Shown here one piece after another: positions 49,987 to 59,796 of a stretch of DNA of 64,000 nt. Position numbers and translations under genes: made by a program. Positions within the stretch are counted from its first letter, which is position 1. The number at the start of each line of letters is the position of its first letter. The stretch covers positions 124,001 through 188,000 of the forward strand of contig NZ_APNH01000002.1 in the NCBI RefSeq assembly GCF_040361275.1, written 5' to 3'. The notes under the pieces were generated by a model. It was not told where the DNA came from and did no database searches. It saw nothing but the letters and a program-made list of their open reading frames with translations. The stretch comes from Salinisphaera sp. T31B1. Lineage in GTDB: Bacteria > Pseudomonadota > Gammaproteobacteria > Nevskiales > Salinisphaeraceae.

Positions 49987-51300
49987 GTGAAACCGGTCAG
50001 GGTAGGCATTCTCGGGCTCGGCACTGTGGGTGCTGGCGCGGTCAATCTGCTGAGCGACAACGGCTCGGAAATCACACGCCGTGCCGGTCGCGGCATTCGT
50101 GTGACCCGAGCCGCCGTACGCGACGTGGCCAAGGCTCGCGAGTGCCGGACCAGCGATATCGATATCGCCACCGATTGTCACGATATCGTCTCTGATCCGG
50201 ATATCGATGTCGTCATCGAGCTGATCGGCGGCGATACCGAAGCCTTCGATCTGGTCATGGCGGCTATCGCCAACGGCAAGCACGTCGTCACGGCCAACAA
50301 ACACCTGATCGCGCTGCGCGGCAACGAGATTTTCGCCGCAGCCGACGAAGCCGGCGTGGTGGTGTCGTTCGAGGCTGCCGTGGCCGGGGGCATCCCGATC
50401 ATCAAGGCGATCCGGGAAAGTCTGGCAGCCAACCATATCGAATGGCTGGCCGGGATCATCAACGGCACCGGCAACTTCATTCTCAGCCAGATGATGTTCG
50501 AGAACGTCAGCTTTGCCGAGGCACTGGCCGATGCGCAGGCGCGTGGGTTTGCCGAAGCGGATCCCACCTTCGACGTCGAAGGCATAGATGCCGCTCACAA
50601 GCTGGCGATCCTCGGCAGCATCGCGTTCGGCATTCCGCTGTCGTTCGACAAGATCTTCACCCAGGGCATTCGCGAGATCGAAGCCGACGATATCGAGTAC
50701 TGCGCGGAGCTCGGCTACCGGATCAAGCATCTGGGCATCGCTCGCCGTCAGGAAACCGGCGTGGAGATGCGGGTCCACCCGACGCTGGTCTCCGAGAAAG
50801 CGTTGCTCGCCAGCGTCGAGGGCGAGAAGAACGCGATTATGGTCCATGGCGATGCCGTCGGCCCGACGGTGTACTACGGCGCCGGCGCCGGCGCCGGGCC
50901 GACGGCCTCGGCGGTGGTGGCCGATCTGATCGACACCGTGCGCATGATGAGCGTCGATCCGAAAGGCCGTGTGCCGCATCTGGCGTTTCAGCCAGACCAG
51001 ATCAGCGATGAGCCCATTCTGTCGAGCGATGATTTCGAGTGCGGACATTACTTCCGGGTACAGGTCGCCGACCAGATCGGCGTGATGGCTGAAATCACCC
51101 GCGCGCTGGCCGATCAGAAGATCGGTATCGAGGCGATTCTGCAGAAGGACCCGCCGACCGAAGATGATGACGCGCGTGTGATGATCGTGACCAAGCCAGC
51201 CCGTGAGCGCGATCTCAACAAGGTGCTCGACCATATCCGGTCGCTGCCCTACACCCGAGAGGGCATCGTGCACATGCGCGTGGCCCAGTTCGAAGACTGA
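49987..51300 (+). CDS. hom: Homoserine dehydrogenase
   Basis: NAD(P)-dependent enzyme, 437 residues, reducing aspartate semialdehyde to homoserine for threonine and methionine. The Rossmann start is VRVGILGLGTVGAGAVNLL; further motifs are VVTANKHLIAL with the catalytic-site Lys, NGTGNFILSQM, AEADPTFDVEGIDAAHKLAIL, and YYGAGAGAGPTASAVVADL. A C-terminal ACT domain (from about 350: YFRVQVADQIGVMAEITRALAD) suggests threonine feedback. It is monofunctional, without aspartokinase. The start is a GTG with AGGAG at good spacing. The stop overlaps the thrC ATG by one base. Confidence 0.97.
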   Translation: MKPVRVGILGLGTVGAGAVNLLSDNGSEITRRAGRGIRVTRAAVRDVAKARECRTSDIDIATDCHDIVSDPDIDVVIELIGGDTEAFDLVMAAIANGKHVVTANKHLIALRGNEIFAAADEAGVVVSFEAAVAGGIPIIKAIRESLAANHIEWLAGIINGTGNFILSQMMFENVSFAEALADAQARGFAEADPTFDVEGIDAAHKLAILGSIAFGIPLSFDKIFTQGIREIEADDIEYCAELGYRIKHLGIARRQETGVEMRVHPTLVSEKALLASVEGEKNAIMVHGDAVGPTVYYGAGAGAGPTASAVVADLIDTVRMMSVDPKGRVPHLAFQPDQISDEPILSSDDFECGHYFRVQVADQIGVMAEITRALADQKIGIEAILQKDPPTEDDDARVMIVTKPARERDLNKVLDHIRSLPYTREGIVHMRVAQFED

Positions 51301-52688
51301 TGCGCTACATCAGCACGCGCGGCGCCTCGCCGGCGCTGAACTTCGAAGACGTGGTGCTGACCGGACTCGCTCCGGACGGCGGCCTCTATGTTCCCGAGAC
51401 ACTGCCGTATTTCGATCACGACGCGCTTGCGGCGATGGCAGGGCTGCCCTATACCGAGATCGCGTTCCGGGTGATGCGACCGTTCGTGGGCGGCGAGATC
51501 GACGACGCCACGTTTCGACGTCTCATCGACGAATCCTATGCGACGTTCAATCATGATGCAGTGACGCCGCTCAAACAGCTCGACAGCAATCACTTCCTGC
51601 TCGAGCTGTTTCATGGGCCCACCCTGGCGTTCAAGGACGTCGCACTGCAATTGCTCGGCCGAATTCTCGATCATCTGCTCAAACGCCGTGACGAAAAGGG
51701 CGTGATCATGGGCGCGACCTCGGGCGATACCGGCTCGGCTGCGATCGAAGGCTGTCGCGCGTGCGACAATCTGGATATCTTCATCCTGCACCCGAACGAG
51801 CGGGTGTCGGCCGTGCAGCGGCGTCAGATGACGACAGTGGTCGCCGACAACGTCCATAACATCGCCATCGAAGGCGACTTCGACGACGCCCAGGCCATGG
51901 TCAAGGCCAGCTTTGCCGACCAGTCGTTTCTAGCGGGCCAGCGTTTGATTGCGGTCAATTCGATCAACTGGGCGCGCATCATGGCCCAGATCGTCTACTA
52001 CGTGGCCTCGGCGGTCGCTCTCGGCGCGCCGCATCGGTCGGTCAGCTTCACCGTACCTTCGGCGAATTTCGGCAACCTGTTCGCCGGGTACATGGCCCAG
52101 CGCATGGGCCTGCCCGTAGAGCAATTCGTGATTGCCACGAATGCGAACGATATTCTCCACCGTACGATCGCCGACAACGACTTCTCGCGCCGGGCTCTGA
52201 AGCCCACGCTCGCACCGTCGATGGATATCGTCGTATCTTCGAACTTCGAACGTTTGCTGTTCGAAGCCTACGATCGCGATGCAGGCGCAATCTCGCGGTT
52301 GCTCGATCAGTTCCGGCAAGGTCCGGCGACGATCGACCCAACCCGATTACAGGTGATGCGCCGACTGTTCGCAAGCTACAGCGTCGACGACGATGCCATT
52401 GTCGAGGTCATCCGCGAGGCGTTCGAACACACGGGCGAACTGCTCGACCCGCATACCGCGACCGGGTATCGGGCCGCTCTCATGGCGCGTGCGAATACGC
52501 TCACCCCGATGATCACGCTGGCTACCGCTCATCCAGCCAAGTTCGAAGACGCGGTGGTCCGCGCCGGTTTCCCGGGGGCGCCGCTGCCCGATGCCATGCA
52601 TGATCTGATGACGCGCGAAGAGCGTTACGATGTGCTGCCCGCCGAACTGCCGGCGGTTCAGGCCTACGTCGCCGCCCATCGGCATTGA
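51300..52688 (+). CDS. thrC: Threonine synthase
   Basis: PLP enzyme, 462 residues, converting O-phosphohomoserine to threonine. It belongs to the longer gammaproteobacterial/fungal type. Motifs: MRYISTRGASPALNFEDVVLTGLAPDGGLYVPE at the start, the PLP-lysine motif FHGPTLAFKDVALQLLGR, GATSGDTGSAAIEGCR, SVSFTVPSANFGNLFAGY and SSNFERLLFEAYDRD. Coupled to hom by a one-base overlap. recJ follows 31 bases after its stop. Confidence 0.97.
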   Translation: MRYISTRGASPALNFEDVVLTGLAPDGGLYVPETLPYFDHDALAAMAGLPYTEIAFRVMRPFVGGEIDDATFRRLIDESYATFNHDAVTPLKQLDSNHFLLELFHGPTLAFKDVALQLLGRILDHLLKRRDEKGVIMGATSGDTGSAAIEGCRACDNLDIFILHPNERVSAVQRRQMTTVVADNVHNIAIEGDFDDAQAMVKASFADQSFLAGQRLIAVNSINWARIMAQIVYYVASAVALGAPHRSVSFTVPSANFGNLFAGYMAQRMGLPVEQFVIATNANDILHRTIADNDFSRRALKPTLAPSMDIVVSSNFERLLFEAYDRDAGAISRLLDQFRQGPATIDPTRLQVMRRLFASYSVDDDAIVEVIREAFEHTGELLDPHTATGYRAALMARANTLTPMITLATAHPAKFEDAVVRAGFPGAPLPDAMHDLMTREERYDVLPAELPAVQAYVAAHRH

Positions 52689-52719
52689 TTCGGGCGGACT
52701 GCCGACGGCCGGGCCGCTG

Positions 52720-54459
52720 ATGACCGAGCTGCCGGTGGGCGCGGGCCCACGACGCATCCTCGAACGAGCGCTGGGCGATACCCCGGAGCTGTTGGCGCTG
52801 GACTGTCCGTTGCTTCGCCGGATCTACGCGGGGCGGGGTGTCCGCCGCGCCGCCGAGCTGGATTACCGGCTCGCGGGCATGCCGCATTACCGCGATCTCA
52901 AAGGAGTCGCCGCCGCCGTCGAGCTGCTGAATACGGCCATGGACGACGGCCACCGGATTCTTGTGGTCGGCGATTTCGATGCCGACGGGGCAACGAGCAC
53001 GGCACTCGTTTGCGACGCGCTGGCGGCCATGGGCGCGACGCACGTGGATTACCTCGTGCCCCATCGTGCCCGACACGGCTATGGTCTGTCGCGACGTCTG
53101 ATGGCCGCTGTAGGCGTTGCCTCGCCGGGTGATCTGATCGTAACGGTAGACAACGGCATCGCCAGCGTCGACGGCGTGGCCGCGGCGCACGAAGCTGGAT
53201 GGCGCGTGCTGGTCAGCGACCATCACCTGCCGGGCGAGCGGTTGCCCGATGCCGAAGCGATCGTCAATCCCAATCAGCCGGGCTGTCGGTTCGAGGGCAA
53301 GGCGCTCGCCGGTGTGGGCGTTGCGTTCTATCTGATGGCGGCGTTGCGTGCGCATCGGGCCGAACGACAGCCCCAGGCGAGTCTGGTGCGGCTCGACCGG
53401 TATCTGGACCTGGTCGCCGTCGGCACGGTCGCCGATGTGGTGCCACTGGATCACCTCAACCGCACGTTGGTCAGCCAGGGCTTGAGGCGTATCCGCGAAG
53501 GGCGCGCACGGCCGGGAATCGCTGCACTGATCGAAGTCGCGGGACGTGACGCGCGCCACCTCGATGCGGCGGATATCGGCTTCGCGATCGGCCCGCGGCT
53601 CAATGCGGCCGGGCGGCTCGAGGATATGGGCATCGGTATCGCCTGTTTGCGGACTCGCGATGCAGCGCAGGCTAGCGCGCTCGCCCAGGAGCTGGCTGCG
53701 CTGAACCGACAACGCCAGAGTGTGCAGCAAAGAATGCAAGCCGAAGCCGAGGCGGCGCTCGACCGCTTGGATGAACCGCCCTCGGCACGCGCCGGGCTGG
53801 TCGTCTGGCACGACGATTGGCATGAAGGCGTAGTGGGCCTGATTGCCTCCCGACTGCGGGAGCGCCACCACCGACCGGTCGTGGCCTTTGCGCCGGGAGA
53901 GCACGGCTACCTGAAGGGATCGGCCCGTTCGATCCCGGGCTTGCATATACGCGATGTGCTAGCGGCGGTGGACGCCGAGGCGCCCGGACTGATCGCGCAG
54001 TTCGGCGGCCACGCCCAGGCAGCGGGCCTGGTACTCGCGCCCGGGCACGTCGAGGCATTCGCGACGGCATTCGTGGCTGCGGCCGAACGCCGTCTCGACG
54101 CCGCGCTGCTCAGCCCCGATCTGATCACCGACGGTTCGCTGTCCGATGCCGATCTGACGCTGGAGACGGCCGAACGTCTGCGTTCAGCCGGGCCCTGGGG
54201 CGCCGGCTTCGACGAGCCGCTGTTCCACGGCGTGTTCCGGATCCTGGCGCAACGCGTGGTCGGTGGCCGGCATCTGAAACTCACGGTGGCCCACGCCGAG
54301 GGAGCCTGCCCGATCGAGGCGATGCGCTTCGGCAGCGACGATTGTCTCGACGCCACCGTTGCGCATCGGCTGGTCTACCGGTTGGCGGTCAACCGTTTTC
54401 GCGGCCAGGCCAGTGCGAACCTGATCGTTGTGGATCACCGTCCGGCCGCACCCGACTGA
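52720..54459 (+). CDS. recJ: Single-stranded-DNA-specific exonuclease RecJ
   Basis: 5'-3' ssDNA exonuclease of the DHH family, 579 residues (E. coli 577), used in recombination and mismatch repair. Motifs: ILVVGDFDADGATSTALVCDAL (DxD), YLVPHRARHGYGLS, LIVTVDNGIASVDGVAAA, VLVSDHHLPGERLPDAEAIVNP (DHH), and the DHHA1 part with GVVGLIASRLRERHHRPVVAF and GSARSIPGLHIRDVLAAV and AQFGGHAQAAGLVL. The C-terminal OB-like domain is present. The ATG at 52720 fits; the longer frame overlaps thrC. It converges on the Rieske gene with a 12-base gap. Confidence 0.96.
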   Translation: MTELPVGAGPRRILERALGDTPELLALDCPLLRRIYAGRGVRRAAELDYRLAGMPHYRDLKGVAAAVELLNTAMDDGHRILVVGDFDADGATSTALVCDALAAMGATHVDYLVPHRARHGYGLSRRLMAAVGVASPGDLIVTVDNGIASVDGVAAAHEAGWRVLVSDHHLPGERLPDAEAIVNPNQPGCRFEGKALAGVGVAFYLMAALRAHRAERQPQASLVRLDRYLDLVAVGTVADVVPLDHLNRTLVSQGLRRIREGRARPGIAALIEVAGRDARHLDAADIGFAIGPRLNAAGRLEDMGIGIACLRTRDAAQASALAQELAALNRQRQSVQQRMQAEAEAALDRLDEPPSARAGLVVWHDDWHEGVVGLIASRLRERHHRPVVAFAPGEHGYLKGSARSIPGLHIRDVLAAVDAEAPGLIAQFGGHAQAAGLVLAPGHVEAFATAFVAAAERRLDAALLSPDLITDGSLSDADLTLETAERLRSAGPWGAGFDEPLFHGVFRILAQRVVGGRHLKLTVAHAEGACPIEAMRFGSDDCLDATVAHRLVYRLAVNRFRGQASANLIVVDHRPAAPD

Positions 54460-54471
54460 CGGCCTGGCGGT

Positions 54472-54792
54472 TCAGTCGAACCGATCGTCGGTGACCTGGA
54501 CCATGCCGTTGTCGACACGTGTGGGGAAGGTCGGCAGGTCCTCATAGGCCGGCGCGCACAGCGCCTTGCCATTACGGATACAGAACCGCGCGCCGTGCCG
54601 TGGACAGATGATCTCATCGCCCTCGACCTCACCGCTGGCCAGCTCGCCGCCGTCGTGCGTGCACATATCTTCGATCGCGTAGTATTCGCCTTTGCGAAAG
54701 AACACCGCGACCATGACGTCGTCGACATCCACGACGCGGCATTGTCCGTCCTTGAGTTCGCCATCCCTGACGACATCGACCCATTCGCTCAT
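54472..54792 (-). CDS. Rieske [2Fe-2S] ferredoxin-like protein of the suf operon
   Basis: 106-residue soluble Rieske protein of the type annotated as non-heme oxygenase ferredoxin subunit. Cluster ligands: Cys44 and His46 in MCTHDGGELASG, Cys63 and His66 in ICPRHGARFCI. No signal peptide. It lies 61 bases behind sufS on the same strand and closes the suf run. Similar proteins accompany suf genes in Actinobacteria and some proteobacteria, where an electron-transfer or cluster-carrier role is assumed but not proven. No sufA, sufE or sufU is seen. Confidence 0.9.
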   Translation of the reverse strand: MSEWVDVVRDGELKDGQCRVVDVDDVMVAVFFRKGEYYAIEDMCTHDGGELASGEVEGDEIICPRHGARFCIRNGKALCAPAYEDLPTFPTRVDNGMVQVTDDRFD

Positions 54793-54853
54793 CGTTCGTT
54801 CTTGCTCGTGATGGATGAAACAGATTGCCCCGGGGACACCGCGCGGTAACCGA

Positions 54854-56104
54854 TCAGCCGAAGATCCGGGCGACGCTCTCCAGCCCCTTGATCAGCGCGT
54901 CGACATCCTCGTCGTTGTTGTACATCGCAAACGAGGCCCGTGCGGTGGCCGGCACCCCGAATCGCGTCATCAACGGCATGGCGCAGTGGTGTCCGGTACG
55001 GATCGCGACCCCGGACTCATCGAGCAGGGTGCCGATATCGTGAGCATGCACACCGTCCATGACGAAGGAGATGGTTGCGGCCTTTCCGGGTGCTGTGCCG
55101 ATGATCCTGAGGCCGTCGATGCCCGCCATCGCCGCGGTCGCTTTCTCGAGCAGGCGATGCTCGTGAGCGGCGACCGCGGCGAGATCGATGCCGTCCAGAT
55201 ACTCCAGCGCTGCGCCGAAGGCGGCCGCACCTGCGATGTTGGGGGTGCCGGCCTCGAATCGATAGGGCAGCTCGTTCCAGGTCGTGCCTTCGAACGAAAC
55301 CGTCTCGATCATATCGCCGCCCCCCTGATAGACCGGCATGTCCTCGAGCAGTTCGCGCTTGCCATACAGCGCACCGATACCGGTCGGACCGAACAGCTTG
55401 TGTGCCGACATGACATAGAAATCGGCATCCAGCGCACGGACATCCACCGACATGTGGGCGACAGCCTGCGCGCCGTCGACCAGCACCGGCACGCCGCGGG
55501 CGTGGGCTGCGGCGATCATCTCGGCGACCGGCAGCACCGTGCCGAGCGCGTTGGAGATATGGGCAATACAGGCGATCACGGTGCGATCGCTGAGACGTGA
55601 CTCGAAGGCCGCCTGTGTCACCGAGCCATCGTCTTCGACCGGAACCACGACCAACCGTGCGCCGGTCGCTTCGGCCGCGATCTGCCAGGGCACGATGTTC
55701 GAGTGGTGCTCGAGCTCGGTGACCAGAATCTCGTCGCCGGGCTTCAGCCGCGGACGGGCGTAGCACTGTGCAACGAGGTTGATTCCGTCAGTCGTGCCCC
55801 GGGTATAGATGATTTCGGCTCGCGACCCGGCGCCGAGAAAATCCACCAGGCGGTCGCGCGCGCCTTCATAAGCACGCGTGGCACGCTGCGACAATGCATG
55901 AATCGCGCGATGCACGTTGGCGTTCGCGTGACGGTAATAGTCGTCGCTGGCACAAATCACGTGAAGCGGCTTCTGGGTGGTCGCCGCATTGTCGAGATAC
56001 GACAGCCGCATACCCTGATCCAGCGGTTCGGACAGGATCGGAAAATCCTCGCGTATGCGTTTTGCGTCGAACAGGGGCTTGTTGGCAGCGGTCGCGGTAT
56101 TCAT
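54854..56104 (-). CDS. sufS: Cysteine desulfurase SufS
   Basis: Class V PLP enzyme, 416 residues, delivering sulfur from cysteine for iron-sulfur assembly; group II desulfurase. Motifs: YLDNAATTQKP at the N-terminus, TRGTTDGINLVAQ, LEHHSNIVPWQ, the PLP-lysine Lys236 in VMSAHKLFGPTGIGALYG, and the persulfide Cys374 in IRTGHHCAMPLM on the active-site loop. Group II enzymes usually need SufE or SufU as acceptor; neither is encoded nearby. It follows sufD by 7 bases. Confidence 0.96.
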   Translation of the reverse strand: MNTATAANKPLFDAKRIREDFPILSEPLDQGMRLSYLDNAATTQKPLHVICASDDYYRHANANVHRAIHALSQRATRAYEGARDRLVDFLGAGSRAEIIYTRGTTDGINLVAQCYARPRLKPGDEILVTELEHHSNIVPWQIAAEATGARLVVVPVEDDGSVTQAAFESRLSDRTVIACIAHISNALGTVLPVAEMIAAAHARGVPVLVDGAQAVAHMSVDVRALDADFYVMSAHKLFGPTGIGALYGKRELLEDMPVYQGGGDMIETVSFEGTTWNELPYRFEAGTPNIAGAAAFGAALEYLDGIDLAAVAAHEHRLLEKATAAMAGIDGLRIIGTAPGKAATISFVMDGVHAHDIGTLLDESGVAIRTGHHCAMPLMTRFGVPATARASFAMYNNDEDVDALIKGLESVARIFG

Positions 56105-56111
56105 GGGGCTC

Positions 56112-57440
56112 TCAGACCAGGTCCGTGTAGTTTTCGCCTCCGGGCAGCTTGGACATCAGTGCCGCTTCGACGAAGCGCTCGATCGGCTCGATTCCGATTT
56201 TCTGAACCAGCGCGTTGGCAAAGCTGTAGGTCAGAATCGCGCGTGCACCGACATCGTCCACGCCGCGGCTCGTGAGGTAGAACACTGCGTCCTCGTCGAG
56301 CTGGCCAACCGTCGAACCGTGTGCCGCCGTCACGTCGTCGGCATAGATTTCCAGCTCGGGTTTGGCATCGACCTCGGCCTTGTCCGATAGCAGCAGCGCA
56401 TCGCAGGCCTGTTCGGAGTCGGTCTTCTGGGCATGCTTGTGGATGATGATCTTGCCGTTGAACACGCCTCGGCCATGGTCGGCAAGCACGCCCTTGTAGA
56501 TTTCGCGGCTGATACTGTGCTCCGTGTCGTGGTCGACCCGGGTATGGTTATCGATATGCTGTCGGCCGGTCGGCGCATACACGCCGTACAGATGAATCTC
56601 GGCGTTGTGGTCGACCAGCGTGGTGTTGGTATCGATACGCGCCAGTCGGCCGCCCAGATCAAAACCGTGATTGATCACCCGGCTGTCCCGGGTCTGTCGC
56701 GCGAAGAAGCTGGCGATATGGTAGCCGCGGCTGGATTCCTGCTGAACACGACAGCGGGTCAGCTGCGCATTGGTGCCCATATCGGCTTCGGTCACCACGT
56801 TGGTGAAGTAGGGCTTGTCGCCCAGGCCGACGTAATGTTCGATCGCGGTCGCCTGGCTGCCGGTTTGCAAGACGAACCGGTGCCGAACCTGAGCCATGCG
56901 ATCCTCGCGCGTACCGCTGGACAGTGTCACCAAGTGAATCGGCTTGTCGACAACCACGTTGGCCGCGACTTCCACGTAGGCGCCGTCGGTGGCGAATGCG
57001 GCATTCATTGCAGAAAGACTGCCCGGTTGTTCTGTCACCGCGGCGCATTTGACCCGTGCCTCGGCGTCTTCGTCGAGATGGGCGGCGAACGAGCGTACGG
57101 TCACGCCCTCGGGCAGCGCGTCCAGTGACGATAGGCGCGCGCTGAAGTGGCCGTCGACGATGACGATACGATGCGTATCCAGCCCGTCCGGCAAAAAGGG
57201 AGCAAGAGCGGACTCGTCCAGATCGCCGGCGTCGTCGCTGGCTTCGAACCGACGCTTTTCCAACGCCCGCAGACTGGTGTATTTCCAGTCTTCCAGACGC
57301 GTATCGGGGAACCCGGCTTCGGCGAACGCCTTGAGCTCGGCCTGACGGTCGCGCTTGCTGGCGTCGCTGCCCGGCAGGTCGCGCTCGAGACGGGCGTACT
57401 CGGCCAGATAATGATCGATGAGCGGCGCGATATCGTTCAT
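56112..57440 (-). CDS. sufD: Fe-S cluster assembly protein SufD
   Basis: Scaffold partner of SufB in the SufBCD complex, 442 residues. It has the SufBD right-handed beta-helix core: TNVVTEADMGTNAQLTRCRVQ, HIASFFARQTRDSRVINHGFDLGGRLARIDTN, and the characteristic C-terminal stretch FNGKIIIHKHAQKTDSEQACDALLLSDKAEVDAKPELEIYADDVTAAHGSTVG, which includes the conserved His. The N-terminus is helical and variable, as is usual. Its ATG overlaps the sufC stop by four bases. Confidence 0.95.
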   Translation of the reverse strand: MNDIAPLIDHYLAEYARLERDLPGSDASKRDRQAELKAFAEAGFPDTRLEDWKYTSLRALEKRRFEASDDAGDLDESALAPFLPDGLDTHRIVIVDGHFSARLSSLDALPEGVTVRSFAAHLDEDAEARVKCAAVTEQPGSLSAMNAAFATDGAYVEVAANVVVDKPIHLVTLSSGTREDRMAQVRHRFVLQTGSQATAIEHYVGLGDKPYFTNVVTEADMGTNAQLTRCRVQQESSRGYHIASFFARQTRDSRVINHGFDLGGRLARIDTNTTLVDHNAEIHLYGVYAPTGRQHIDNHTRVDHDTEHSISREIYKGVLADHGRGVFNGKIIIHKHAQKTDSEQACDALLLSDKAEVDAKPELEIYADDVTAAHGSTVGQLDEDAVFYLTSRGVDDVGARAILTYSFANALVQKIGIEPIERFVEAALMSKLPGGENYTDLV

Positions 57441-58195
57441 GAGGAAGCGGCGTTCTCGGTTTCCAGGTTCACGTAGCCTTCGGCTTCCAGCGTATCGGCC
57501 AGTTCCGGCCCGCCAGAGCGCACGATACGACCGGCCGCCAGCACGTGCACGCGATCCGGCACCACATGTTCGAGCAGTCGCTTGTAATGGGTGACGAGCA
57601 CGGTCGAGCGTTCGGGCGAACGCAGGCGGTTGATGCCATCCGACACCACCTTCAGGGCGTCGATATCCAACCCCGAATCGGTTTCGTCGAGAATCGCCAG
57701 GGCCGGCTCCAGCACCAGCATCTGGAAGATCTCGTTACGCTTTTTCTCGCCGCCGGAAAAATCCTCGTTCACACCGCGCTTGACCATGTCCATGCTCATG
57801 CCGACATGACCAATCTTCTCCTGAATGATCTGCATGAACTCGACGGCGTCGATCTCGGGCTCGCCGTGGTACTTGCGCCGCGCATTTACTGCCGCGCGCA
57901 GCAGGTACAGGTTCGAAACACCCGGAATCTCGACCGGATACTGAAAGCCGAGGAAAACCCCTTCGCAGGCACGTTCGTCGGCGTCCAGATCGAGCAGGTC
58001 CTTGCCCTGGTAGGTCACGGTTCCGGCGGTTATCTCGTAATCCTCGCGGCCGGCCAGCAAGCTCGCGAGCGTGGACTTGCCGGACCCGTTCGGACCCATG
58101 ATGGCGTGGACTTCACCAGCGGGGATCTCGAGATCAATGCCGCGCAGGATCGGCTTGCCTTCGACCTCGGCGTGTAGATTCTTGATGGAAAGCAT
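57437..58195 (-). CDS. sufC: Fe-S assembly ATPase SufC
   Basis: ABC-type ATPase of the SufBCD complex, 252 residues. Walker A GPNGSGKST is at residues 34-42; the Q-loop lies in VFLGFQYPVEIPGVS; the ABC signature is FSGGEKKRNEI and Walker B LAILDETDSGLDID. All as in the family, including the SufC-specific signature. It is separated from sufB by 85 bases with a strong hairpin, and overlaps sufD. Confidence 0.97.
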   Translation of the reverse strand: MLSIKNLHAEVEGKPILRGIDLEIPAGEVHAIMGPNGSGKSTLASLLAGREDYEITAGTVTYQGKDLLDLDADERACEGVFLGFQYPVEIPGVSNLYLLRAAVNARRKYHGEPEIDAVEFMQIIQEKIGHVGMSMDMVKRGVNEDFSGGEKKRNEIFQMLVLEPALAILDETDSGLDIDALKVVSDGINRLRSPERSTVLVTHYKRLLEHVVPDRVHVLAAGRIVRSGGPELADTLEAEGYVNLETENAASS

Positions 58196-58226
58196 AAAGT
58201 GTATTCAACGGATTAATAACAGGACA

Positions 58227-58250
58227 GGCCCGTGCACACTGGCACGGGCC
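58227..58250 (-). repeat. Intercistronic hairpin between sufB and sufC
   Basis: Nine-base-pair perfect stem GGCCCGTGC (58227-58235) / GCACGGGCC (58242-58250) with the loop ACACTG. On the transcribed strand it is not followed by a T-run, so it is more likely an mRNA processing or 3'-end protecting element that lets sufB and the downstream suf genes be expressed at different levels. Confidence 0.55.
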
Positions 58251-58280
58251 CGGTATTATCGACAGTGTGGTGCCCGGGAC

Positions 58281-59750
58281 TCAGCCGACGGCATTCTCGA
58301 GCGTGACGTTCAGCAGCTTCTGTGCCTCGACGGCGAACTCCATCGGCAGCTCCTTGAAGACATCCTTGCAGAAGCCGTTGACGATCAGATTGACCGCATC
58401 CTCTTCGGACAGTCCGCGCTGCTGACAATAGAACATCTGGTCTTCGCCGATCTTGGAGGTCGTTGCCTCGTGTTCAAGCTTGGCCGACGAGTTCTTGGTC
58501 TCGACATAAGGGAAGGTGTGTGCACCGCACTCGTCGCCGATAAGGAGCGAGTCGCACTGGGTGAAGTTTCGAGCGTTGGTCGCGCTGGGCAGAATCTTCA
58601 CCAGCCCCCGATAGGACTGCTCTCCGCGTGCTGCCGAAATACCCTTGGCGATGATGGTGGACTTGGTATTGCGGCCCACGTGAATCATCTTGGTGCCGGT
58701 GTCGGCCTGCTGCATACCGCGCGTCACGGCGACCGAATAGAACTCACCGACCGAGTCGTTGCCGTTGAGCACGCAGCTCGGATACTTCCACGTGATCGCG
58801 GAACCGGTTTCTACCTGGGTCCAGGAGATCTTCGAGCGGTCCCCGCGACAGTCGCCACGCTTGGTTACGAAATTATAGATTCCGCCCTTGCCATTTTCGT
58901 CGCCGGGATACCAATTCTGGACGGTGGAGTACTTGATTTCGGCGTCTGCCTCGGCGATGAGCTCCACCACGGCCGCGTGCAGCTGATTTTCATCGCGCTG
59001 CGGCGCAGTACAACCTTCCAGATAACTGACATGGCTGCCTTCCTCGGCAACGATCAACGTACGCTCGAACTGGCCGGTGTTTTCCGCATTGATACGGAAA
59101 TAGGTCGACAACTCCATCGGGCACTTCACGCCCTTGGGGATGTAGACGAAGGATCCATCGGTGAATACTGCAGCGTTGAGTGCTGCGAAAAAGTTGTCGC
59201 CACGCGGAACTACCGTGCCCAGATGCTTCTTGATCAGCTCGGGATGTTTCTGGATGGCTTCGGAGATCGAACAGAAGATCACGCCGGCTTCAGACAGCTT
59301 CTTCTTGAACGTCGTCGCGACCGATACGCTGTCGAACACGGCATCGACCGCTACGTTGGCCGAACCCTTGACGCCAGCGAGCACTTCCTGTTCGCGCAGG
59401 GGAATCCCGAGCTTGTCGTATGTCTCGAGCAGCTTGGGATCGACGTCGTCCAGGCTGTCCGGACGATCCGCATCGCTCTTCGGCGCGGAGAAATAGGATA
59501 TCTTCTGGTAATCGATCGGCGGGTAGTGCAGGTGCGGCCACTTGGGCGCACGCATGCGCAGCCATTGCTGATAGGCTTCCAGGCGCCACTGCAGCATCCA
59601 TTCCGGTTCGTTCTTTTTGCCGGAAATGAAGCGAATGACGTCTTCGTCCAGGCCAGGTGCGATCGTATCGGATTCGAGATCGGTAACGAACCCGGCCTCG
59701 TATTCGCGCGCGGCGACCAGTGTTTCAACGTCTTCCTGATGTGCGGCCAT
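58281..59750 (-). CDS. sufB: Fe-S cluster assembly scaffold SufB
   Basis: Core scaffold subunit of SufBCD, 489 residues, first gene of the operon. Motifs: [27 protein letters not shown] near the start, [57 protein letters not shown] with the conserved Cys, [34 protein letters not shown], and the C-terminal [29 protein letters not shown]. Length and content match E. coli SufB (495). No iscR- or sufR-like regulator gene is adjacent. Confidence 0.97.
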   Translation of the reverse strand: MAAHQEDVETLVAAREYEAGFVTDLESDTIAPGLDEDVIRFISGKKNEPEWMLQWRLEAYQQWLRMRAPKWPHLHYPPIDYQKISYFSAPKSDADRPDSLDDVDPKLLETYDKLGIPLREQEVLAGVKGSANVAVDAVFDSVSVATTFKKKLSEAGVIFCSISEAIQKHPELIKKHLGTVVPRGDNFFAALNAAVFTDGSFVYIPKGVKCPMELSTYFRINAENTGQFERTLIVAEEGSHVSYLEGCTAPQRDENQLHAAVVELIAEADAEIKYSTVQNWYPGDENGKGGIYNFVTKRGDCRGDRSKISWTQVETGSAITWKYPSCVLNGNDSVGEFYSVAVTRGMQQADTGTKMIHVGRNTKSTIIAKGISAARGEQSYRGLVKILPSATNARNFTQCDSLLIGDECGAHTFPYVETKNSSAKLEHEATTSKIGEDQMFYCQQRGLSEEDAVNLIVNGFCKDVFKELPMEFAVEAQKLLNVTLENAVG

Positions 59751-59790
59751 AGCGTCTCGGGTGATTCGGATATGTGCAGTTATCCGGGCA

Positions 59791-59796
59791 AGTATA
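59791..59796 (-). promoter_or_regulatory. Predicted -10 element of the suf operon
   Basis: On the minus strand TATACT (59791-59796) lies 41 bases upstream of the sufB ATG. No -35 hexamer with proper spacing is seen, which would fit a promoter that needs an activator such as IscR, but I find no convincing IscR box. Confidence 0.4.

Noticed and set aside
50876-50900. Short GGCGCC tandem repeat in hom
   Set aside because: It encodes the conserved Gly-Ala loop YYGAGAGAGPTAS of homoserine dehydrogenases, so it is explained by protein sequence.
58227-58250. sufB-sufC hairpin as a rho-independent terminator
   Set aside because: No T-run follows on the transcribed strand, and terminating there would cut off sufCDS.
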